Shown in pieces: positions 59,108 through 64,000 of a DNA stretch of 64,000 nt. A program made the translations under genes and the position numbers. Location of the stretch: contig NZ_JAWXVZ010000008.1 in NCBI RefSeq assembly GCF_033843645.1, forward strand, positions 62,001-126,000, read 5' to 3'. The notes under the pieces were generated by a model. That model worked only from the letters and a program-made list of their open reading frames with translations, did not search any database and was not told the DNA's origin. Every line of letters starts with the position of its first letter. Within the stretch, counting starts at the first letter, position 1. The DNA is from Pseudovibrio zosterae (GTDB lineage: Bacteria > Pseudomonadota > Alphaproteobacteria > Rhizobiales > Stappiaceae).

Positions 59108-59137
59108 TTACCCCGGCAAGGAAACCCGCCAGGGTAA
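59108..59137 (-). promoter_or_regulatory. hairpin B in the rplL-rpoB gap
   Basis: On the minus strand TTACCCTGGC and GCCGGGGTAA pair over ten positions (one wobble) around a 10-nt loop. It lies after hairpin A and before the rpoB ribosome site. Likely attenuation or RNase III processing, by analogy with E. coli. Confidence 0.55.
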
Positions 59138-59143
59138 GAAGGC

Positions 59144-59165
59144 GGCCCCGGATTTCTCCGGGACC
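59144..59165 (-). promoter_or_regulatory. hairpin A in the rplL-rpoB gap
   Basis: On the minus strand GGTCCCGGA-GAAA-TCCGGGGCC forms a nine-pair stem (one wobble) closed by a GNRA tetraloop, starting 20 bp past the rplL stop. No long U-tract follows, so any termination should be partial. Confidence 0.6.
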
Positions 59166-59184
59166 GTTATATGAAACCCAAGAA

Positions 59185-59562
59185 TTACTTGAGTTCGACC
59201 TTTGCGCCAGCTTCTTCGAGCTTCTTCTTCAGCTCTTCTGCTTCGTCCTTGGAAACTGCTTCCTTAACTGGCTTAGGAGCGCCTTCTACGAGCTCCTTAG
59301 CTTCCTTAAGGCCAAGACCGGTGATCGCACGTACTTCCTTAATTACGTTGATCTTCTTCGCGCCAGCGTCTGCCAGGATCACGTCGAATTCGGTCTTTTC
59401 TTCAGCAGCTGCACCAGCATCTGCACCACCAGCAACTGCAGCAACAGCTACAGGAGCAGCAGCGGAAACGCCCCACTTTTCTTCGAGCATCTTGGACAGC
59501 TCAGCAGCTTCCATGACGGTGAGGGTGGAGAGTTCTTCAACGATCTTTTCGAGATCAGCCAT
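59185..59562 (-). CDS. rplL: 50S ribosomal protein L7/L12
   Basis: The 125-residue stalk protein has an N-terminal dimerisation domain (LEKIVEELSTLTVMEAAELSK), an Ala/Val-rich hinge and the C-terminal factor-binding domain with KKINVIKEVRAITGLGLKEAKELVEGAP. It recruits translational GTPases. Confidence 0.97.
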   Translation of the reverse strand: MADLEKIVEELSTLTVMEAAELSKMLEEKWGVSAAAPVAVAAVAGGADAGAAAEEKTEFDVILADAGAKKINVIKEVRAITGLGLKEAKELVEGAPKPVKEAVSKDEAEELKKKLEEAGAKVELK

Positions 59563-59622
59563 TTTCTATGTACCTTACTGTTCGAACCGCTAGGGTTTTG
59601 ACAAAAATTAAGTGGTTCCGCC

Positions 59623-60141
59623 TTACGCGGCTTCGCCCTTTTCGGCATACGCATTGAAGACGCGAGCAAGTTGCCCGGCCGGTGCGCTTGTAACCTGTGC
59701 GATGCGGGACGCTGGGGTCTGAAGCAGACCAACAAGCTTGCCACGCAGCTCGTCCAGAGACGGCATTGTAGCCAGCGCGTTCACGCCAGAAGCATCCAGG
59801 TTAGTAGAACCGAGAGCACCACCAAGGATGACGAACTTGTCGTTTGCCTTGGCGAAGTTTGCTGCGACCTTAGGAGCTGCAACTGGATCGTCAGAATAGA
59901 CAATCACGGTTGGGCCCTGGAACAGGTCGGAGATGTGCTCCAGCTCAGTGCCTTGAAGGGCAAGCTTTACAAGACGGTTCTTAGCAACTCTTACAGTGCC
60001 ACCTGCTTCACGTGCCTCAGCGCGCAGCTGAGTCATCTGGGAAACAGAGAGGCCTGCATAGTGCGCAACAACCGCAACGCCAGTGTTGGACAACACTTCG
60101 TTGAAGGACGTCACGAACTTTTGCTTTTCCGCTCTTTCCAC
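59623..60141 (-). CDS. rplJ: 50S ribosomal protein L10
   Basis: The 172-residue L10 anchors L7/L12 dimers to the stalk base. It starts with GTG at 60141 (ERAEKQKFVTSFNEVL), behind GGAG at seven bases. It contains VVAHYAGLSVSQMTQLR and RVAKNRLVKLAL. It is preceded by an L10 leader, so autoregulation by the L10-L12 complex is expected. Confidence 0.96.
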   Translation of the reverse strand: MERAEKQKFVTSFNEVLSNTGVAVVAHYAGLSVSQMTQLRAEAREAGGTVRVAKNRLVKLALQGTELEHISDLFQGPTVIVYSDDPVAAPKVAANFAKANDKFVILGGALGSTNLDASGVNALATMPSLDELRGKLVGLLQTPASRIAQVTSAPAGQLARVFNAYAEKGEAA

Positions 60142-60300
60142 TTGCCTACTCCATTTAGCGAAACCCTCAAGGGATTTCGCCGGTTAGCCTTTGCCGCTAC
60201 GCGATCACATGAAGTGACCCCACAACGACGCTTAGGGTTCCTGTCCCCTCGCTCGCCGTTATGGCTGCAGCAAGGCCGTACGGTTCGAACCGGTAACCAA

Positions 60301-60390
60301 CAAAGTGTTTGTCATCGGTCTTTCTCCATCTATGCAGGCCCGGTTGGCTTAAGTCGGCCCATAAGGACCAACACCTGCAGTCTCGGACAG
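60301..60390 (-). promoter_or_regulatory. L10(L12) leader, autoregulatory RNA
   Basis: On the minus strand nested pairing TGCAGG / CCTGCA (60374-60379 with 60333-60338) encloses a GTTGG / CCAAC stem and a small TCC-TTAT-GGG hairpin. It is followed by GGAGAAAGACCGATGA, a kink-turn-like stretch of the L10 binding site. The position, in the 329-bp rplA-rplJ gap, fits. The rest of the gap holds the hairpins at 60395-60449 and a GCGAAATCCC / GGGTTTCGC hairpin near 60158-60180, just before the rplJ ribosome site, that may sequester or expose it. Confidence 0.6.
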
Positions 60391-60394
60391 GGGC

Positions 60395-60449
60395 GTCAAA
60401 TCCCACTAAGGATTTGACTGGAACCCCTCTCTCCTTAAAGAAGAGAGGG
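60395..60449 (-). promoter_or_regulatory. two hairpins after rplA
   Basis: On the minus strand CCCTCTC / GAGAGGG (60425-60449), then GTCAAATCC-TTAGTG-GGATTTGAC (60395-60418). They start about 21 bp past the rplA stop. Neither has a clear U-tract, so they may stabilise the rplKA 3' end or regulate read-through into rplJL. Confidence 0.5.
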
Positions 60450-60470
60450 AAACTTAGCTCGCGTTACCGT

Positions 60471-61166
60471 TTATTCGGTAACGGAAGCAACTTCAACCTT
60501 CAGGCCTGGACCCATTGTGGAAGACAGTGCCACGCGCTTCAGGTAAGTACCCTTTGCGCCAGTTGGCTTTGCCTTAACAACGGCATCTACCAGTGCCTTG
60601 ATGTTCTCTTCCAACTTGGTAGGCTCGAAAGAAACCTTGCCAACACCAGCGTGGATGATACCAGCCTTCTCAACGCGGAACTGCACTGCACCACCCTTGG
60701 CATCGTTAACTGCCTTGGTGACGTCAGGAGTAACAGTGCCAACCTTAGGGTTTGGCATCATGCCGCGAGGACCGAGAACCTTACCCAGACGACCAACCAG
60801 TGGCATCATGTCTGGAGTAGCGATTACGGTGTCGAAGTTGATGTTGCCATCCTGAACTTCTTTAACCAGATCTTCTGCGCCAACGATGTCAGCACCAGCT
60901 GCCTTGGCTTCTTCAGCCTTGGCATCACGTGCAAACACTGCAACACGAACGGTCTTGCCGGTGCCGTGTGGCAGCACACATGCGCCGCGAACCATCTGGT
61001 CAGCGTGACGAGGATCAACACCGAGGTTGATTGCAACTTCAACACTCTCGTCGAACTTTGCAGTTGCGCGGTCCTTGACGAGGGTTACAGCTTCGCCAAG
61101 AGCATAAATCTTGTCGCGATCAAGGCCTTCACGGGCCGCTTTGGTGCGCTTACCTACTTTAGCCAT
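60471..61166 (-). CDS. rplA: 50S ribosomal protein L1
   Basis: The 231-residue L1 forms the mobile stalk near the E site. Signatures are FDESVEVAINLGVDPRHADQMVRG and the GRLGKVLGPRGMMPNPKVGTV loop. L1 usually represses rplKA translation; the leader site before rplK was not resolved. It lies 5 bp after rplK. Confidence 0.97.
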   Translation of the reverse strand: MAKVGKRTKAAREGLDRDKIYALGEAVTLVKDRATAKFDESVEVAINLGVDPRHADQMVRGACVLPHGTGKTVRVAVFARDAKAEEAKAAGADIVGAEDLVKEVQDGNINFDTVIATPDMMPLVGRLGKVLGPRGMMPNPKVGTVTPDVTKAVNDAKGGAVQFRVEKAGIIHAGVGKVSFEPTKLEENIKALVDAVVKAKPTGAKGTYLKRVALSSTMGPGLKVEVASVTE

Positions 61167-61171
61167 TGATC

Positions 61172-61600
61172 TTACTCCGTAACTTCCACGCCCATGGAAC
61201 GGGCAGAGCCTTCAACCATCAGCATTGCTGATTCAATGTCGTTGGCATTGAGGTCTTTCATCTTGGCTTCAGCGATCTCACGAACCTGCGCCTTGGTTAC
61301 GGATGCAACTGTGCCGCGACCTGGAGTCTGGGAACCAGACTTGATGTTGGCAGCCTTCTTCAGGAAGAAGGAAACAGGTGCAGTCTTAACCTCAAAAGAG
61401 AAAGACTTATCAGAGTAGTAGGTAATTACCGTCGGGCACGGAGCACCCTTTTCAACGTCCTGCGTTTTCGCATTGAACGCCTTACAGAATTCCATGATGT
61501 TCAGGCCGCGCTGACCCAATGCTGGGCCGATTGGCGGGGACGGCGTAGCAGAGCCAGCCGGCACCTGAAGCTTTAGGTAACCTTCAATTTTCTTCGCCAT
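61172..61600 (-). CDS. rplK: 50S ribosomal protein L11
   Basis: The 142-residue L11 starts MAKKIEGYLKLQVPAGSATPSPPIGPALGQRG, with the proline-rich N-terminal domain that binds thiostrepton-class ligands, and ends VEGSARSMGVEV. It lies at the GTPase-associated centre. The 116-bp gap to nusG contains a GCGCAC / GTGCGC hairpin near 61663-61682. Confidence 0.97.
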   Translation of the reverse strand: MAKKIEGYLKLQVPAGSATPSPPIGPALGQRGLNIMEFCKAFNAKTQDVEKGAPCPTVITYYSDKSFSFEVKTAPVSFFLKKAANIKSGSQTPGRGTVASVTKAQVREIAEAKMKDLNANDIESAMLMVEGSARSMGVEVTE

Positions 61601-61716
61601 AATCCTCTCCATTAAGGAATGGGTGTACTGAAGCTACAGCACACAAGAGAGCGGGCGGTCTGGTCCGAAAGCGCACCGGCGAAAGTGCGCGAAACCTGCC
61701 GCCCCTTGTCAAACGG

Positions 61717-62250
61717 TTAGCCGACCTTGTCGACCTGACCGTATTCGAGTTCAACCGGGGTCGCCCGGCCGAAGATGGACACTGTCACTTTCAGACGTGC
61801 CCGCTCCTCATCGACCTCTTCAACAAGGCCGGAGAAGGAAGCGAATGGACCGTCGCTGACGCGAACCTGCTCACCCACTTCAAAACTGATAGATGGCCGC
61901 GGCGCTTCCACGCCCTCCTCAACCTGGCCCTGAATACGACGAGCCTCGGATTCGGAAATCGGCATTGGCTTCTTGTCGTTCCCCAGGAACCCGGAGACCT
62001 TTGGTGTATCGTTGATGAGGTGATACGCTTCGTCGGTCATCTCCATCTTCACCAGCACATAGCCAGGGAAGAATTTGCGCTCGCTTTCAACCTTGCGACC
62101 GCGACGGACTTCTGTAACCTTCTCCGTCGGGACGAGAACCTCTTCAAACAAGTCCTCAAGCCCCTGCTGCGCGGCTTTCTCTTTGATAGCCTCAGCAACC
62201 TTCTTCTCGAAGTTGGAGTAAGCGTGAACGATATACCAGCGCTTAGCCAT
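61717..62250 (-). CDS. nusG: transcription elongation/antitermination factor NusG
   Basis: The 177-residue NusG has the NGN domain starting RWYIVHAYSNFEKKVAEAIKEKA, with FFPGYVLVKMEMTDEAYHLI, and a C-terminal KOW domain with VGEQVRVSDGPFASFSGLVEEVD. It links RNA polymerase with Rho or S10. It follows secE by 28 bp. Confidence 0.97.
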   Translation of the reverse strand: MAKRWYIVHAYSNFEKKVAEAIKEKAAQQGLEDLFEEVLVPTEKVTEVRRGRKVESERKFFPGYVLVKMEMTDEAYHLINDTPKVSGFLGNDKKPMPISESEARRIQGQVEEGVEAPRPSISFEVGEQVRVSDGPFASFSGLVEEVDEERARLKVTVSIFGRATPVELEYGQVDKVG

Positions 62251-62278
62251 TTTTTAAAGTCTGCTCCCAGTGCGAACT

Positions 62279-62476
62279 TTAGCCAGCAAGGCCAAGCACG
62301 TAAGAAATTACAAAGCTCATCAACTGGTCAGCCGCCAAGAAAAACAGGGCCGCCAGAAACACCATGATGAACACCATGACAGTGGTAATCACGGTCTCAC
62401 GGCGTGTTGGCCATGTAACCTTCGCAGTCTCAGAACGAACCTGCTGTAGAAAAGTAAAAGGATTGGTTTTTGCCAT
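62279..62476 (-). CDS. secE: protein translocase subunit SecE (short form)
   Basis: The 65-residue SecE has an amphipathic segment FLQQVRSETAKVTWPTRRET, the classic SecE signature, followed by one membrane helix (VITTVMVFIMVFLAALFFLAA). It is the single-helix form normal outside Enterobacteria. It clamps SecY. The ATG at 62476 gives the family N-terminus; the upstream frame to 62533 is not used. Confidence 0.95.
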   Translation of the reverse strand: MAKTNPFTFLQQVRSETAKVTWPTRRETVITTVMVFIMVFLAALFFLAADQLMSFVISYVLGLAG

Positions 62477-62584
62477 CCGGTACCGGCCCAACTCACGACA
62501 GGTGGGCGCGTGAAGTGATCCACGCGCCCCCATGATCAGAAAAAACTTCTTTAAGCCATGTAGGCTCGCTTATCAAGAGTTAAA

Positions 62585-62660
62585 TGGCAGGGGCAGAGGG
62601 GTTCGAACCCCCGACCTACGGTTTTGGAGACCGTCGCTCTACCAACTGAGCTATACCCCT
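62585..62660 (-). tRNA. tRNA-Trp (anticodon CCA)
   Basis: The acceptor stem AGGGGTA pairs with TGCCCCT, with CCA encoded after the discriminator G. The anticodon arm ACGGT-CTCCAAA-ACCGT gives anticodon CCA. The T-arm is GGGGG-TTCGAAC-CCCTC. Length is 76 nt. Its place between tuf and secE is the conserved bacterial arrangement. Confidence 0.97.
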
Positions 62661-62711
62661 GCATCAACCCGCCTTGGCGGATAGAACTCTTGCTGGCCCG
62701 GTTAGAGGGCC

Positions 62712-62737
62712 GGTGTCGCCGTGATATAGGCGACACC
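62712..62737. promoter_or_regulatory. perfect 9-bp inverted repeat around the trnW promoter -10 box
   Basis: GGTGTCGCC (62712-62720) and GGCGACACC (62729-62737) are perfect complements with an 8-bp loop that contains the -10 hexamer. It may act as an operator, or as a terminator-like hairpin for tuf transcripts without a U-tract. Confidence 0.5.
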
Positions 62738-62751
62738 TTTGATCAGGTCAA
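62723..62751 (-). promoter_or_regulatory. promoter for tRNA-Trp / secE / nusG
   Basis: On the minus strand TTGACC (62746-62751) and TATATC (62723-62728) are exactly 17 bp apart. The -35 box begins 6 bp past the tuf stop codon, and transcription would start about 55 nt before the tRNA. Confidence 0.65.
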
Positions 62752-62757
62752 CTGATC

Positions 62758-63933
62758 TTATTCGATGATTTCAGCAACGACGCCAGCACCAACGGTGCGG
62801 CCGCCTTCGCGGATAGCGAAACGCAGACCATCTTCCATTGCGATCGGAACGATCAGCTCAACAGAAACGGAAACGTTATCGCCAGGCATAACCATCTCAG
62901 TGCCTTCCGGCAGGCTAACAACACCGGTCACGTCAGTCGTACGGAAGTAGAACTGTGGACGGTAGTTAGTGAAGAATGGGGTGTGACGACCGCCTTCTTC
63001 CTTGGTCAGGATGTATGCCTCTGCCTTGAACTTCGTGTGCGGGGTTACAGAACCCGGCTTACAAAGAACCTGGCCACGCTCAACTTCTTCACGACCAACA
63101 CCGCGGATCAGTGCGCCAATGTTGTCGCCAGCTTCACCCTGATCGAGCAGCTTGCGGAACATTTCAACACCGGTAACGGTGGTCTTGGCGGTGTCCTTGA
63201 TGCCGACGATCTCGACTTCTTCACCAACCTTGATCACGCCGCGCTCTACACGACCGGTTACAACAGTACCGCGGCCAGAGATGGAGAACACGTCTTCGAT
63301 TGGCATCAGGAACGGCTGATCGCGTGGACGGTCTGGAGTTGGGATGTACTCGTCAACTGCAGCCATCAGCTCGGTGATCTTGTCCTTGCCGATGTTGTCG
63401 TCGCGATCTTCCAGAGCTGCCAGAGCAGAACCAGCTACGATCGGAATGTCGTCGCCTGGGAATTCATAGGAGGACAGCAGTTCACGAATTTCCATCTCGA
63501 CGAGCTCGAGAAGTTCTTCGTCATCTACCTGGTCAACCTTGTTCATGAAAACAACCAGAGCAGGAACGCCAACCTGACGAGCAAGCAGGATGTGTTCGCG
63601 GGTCTGTGGCATTGGGCCATCAGCTGCGTTCACAACCAGGATTGCGCCGTCCATCTGCGCTGCACCGGTGATCATGTTCTTCACGTAGTCAGCGTGACCT
63701 GGGCAGTCAACGTGAGCGTAGTGACGGTTTTCGGTCTCATACTCAACGTGTGCAGTTGAGATGGTGATGCCGCGTGCACGCTCTTCAGGTGCACCGTCGA
63801 TTTCGTCGTAAGCCTTGAACTCACCGAACTGCTTGGTGATAGCAGCAGTCAGAGTGGTCTTACCGTGGTCAACGTGGCCAATTGTGCCGATGTTGACGTG
63901 CGGCTTCGTACGGTCAAACTTTTCCTTCGCCAT
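62758..63933 (-). CDS. tuf: elongation factor Tu, copy 2
   Basis: The 391-residue EF-Tu has the same protein sequence as copy 1 at 45501, including GHVDHGKTT, DCPGHADYVKNM and NKVD. The DNA matches copy 1 by eye from codon 6 to the stop, while flanks are unrelated, which indicates gene conversion. AGAGAG precedes the ATG. The remaining 67 bp up to the window end hold no further gene; a weak TTGATA-N17-GATAGA sits too close to the start to be a convincing promoter. Confidence 0.98.
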   Translation of the reverse strand: MAKEKFDRTKPHVNIGTIGHVDHGKTTLTAAITKQFGEFKAYDEIDGAPEERARGITISTAHVEYETENRHYAHVDCPGHADYVKNMITGAAQMDGAILVVNAADGPMPQTREHILLARQVGVPALVVFMNKVDQVDDEELLELVEMEIRELLSSYEFPGDDIPIVAGSALAALEDRDDNIGKDKITELMAAVDEYIPTPDRPRDQPFLMPIEDVFSISGRGTVVTGRVERGVIKVGEEVEIVGIKDTAKTTVTGVEMFRKLLDQGEAGDNIGALIRGVGREEVERGQVLCKPGSVTPHTKFKAEAYILTKEEGGRHTPFFTNYRPQFYFRTTDVTGVVSLPEGTEMVMPGDNVSVSVELIVPIAMEDGLRFAIREGGRTVGAGVVAEIIE

Positions 63934-64000
63934 AGGCGTAACTCTCTATCCAATCCGCAGTTCAGACTATCAAGGTCCTGAGGCACAGACTCAAACCAAC

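Noticed and set aside
63934..64000. TTGATA-N17-GATAGA promoter directly before tuf copy 2
   Set aside because: The implied start of transcription would fall on the ribosome binding site, leaving no leader. The real promoter is probably outside the window.

Overview
The window is a chromosomal segment of an alphaproteobacterium, almost certainly of the order Hyphomicrobiales and probably a Stappiaceae member such as Pseudovibrio or a Labrenzia-like genus. The evidence is the single tuf-trnW-secE-nusG-rplKAJL-rpoBC-rpsLG-fusA-tuf-S10-spc-alpha supercluster on one strand, an ATP12-type chaperone gene, a split propionyl-CoA carboxylase, many GTG starts and a moderate GC content in the low to mid fifties. 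Genus assignment is inference. No insertion sequence, prophage, CRISPR array or integron was seen.

Layout. Positions 1-8640 hold mixed housekeeping genes: a truncated ClpP-like protease, a PAS-GGDEF-EAL protein, an ACT/thioesterase pair, mgtE, tRNA-Leu(GAG), a stand-alone FliN-like protein, lipB, an acylphosphatase, and a DMT transporter behind an FMN riboswitch (predicted riboflavin importer RibN). Positions 8747-15036 hold the propionyl-CoA carboxylase genes pccA and pccB. They are separated by three plus-strand genes: folB and two tandem paralogues encoding small secreted four-cysteine proteins. Positions 15221-23530 hold a bacterioferritin lacking the usual heme-ligand methionine, a GDYXXLXY/DUF2157 pair, and the minus-strand run patatin-crcB-rluC-HAD-ATP12. 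Positions 23608-31119 hold rarA, a DegP-type protease and two paralogous chemoreceptors.

Positions 31380-63933 are the transcription/translation supercluster, all on the minus strand. In transcription order: tuf copy 2, tRNA-Trp, secE, nusG, rplK, rplA, rplJ, rplL, rpoB, rpoC, a conserved 104-residue protein, rpsL, rpsG, fusA, tuf copy 1, rpsJ-rplC-rplD-rplW-rplB-rpsS-rplV-rpsC-rplP-rpmC-rpsQ, rplN-rplX-rplE-rpsN-rpsH-rplF-rplR-rpsE-rpmD-rplO-secY-adk, and rpsM-rpsK-rpoA-rplQ. Several boundaries carry RNA structure: an L10 leader before rplJ, two hairpins between rplL and rpoB, a terminator after rpoC, a hairpin between tuf and rpsJ, a terminator-like hairpin between adk and rpsM, and a strong terminator after rplQ.

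The most unusual signals are: the two four-cysteine secreted paralogues that share an upstream CCTCA-N2-TGAGG inverted repeat; the bacterioferritin with Arg at position 52; a perfect inverted repeat whose loop contains the -10 box of the tRNA-Trp/secE/nusG promoter; chemoreceptor and patatin genes inserted in an otherwise conserved rplQ-degP-rarA-crcB-rluC neighbourhood; and two tuf copies that look identical except for three silent changes in the first five codons. I did not find a convincing new multi-gene defence or biosynthetic system.
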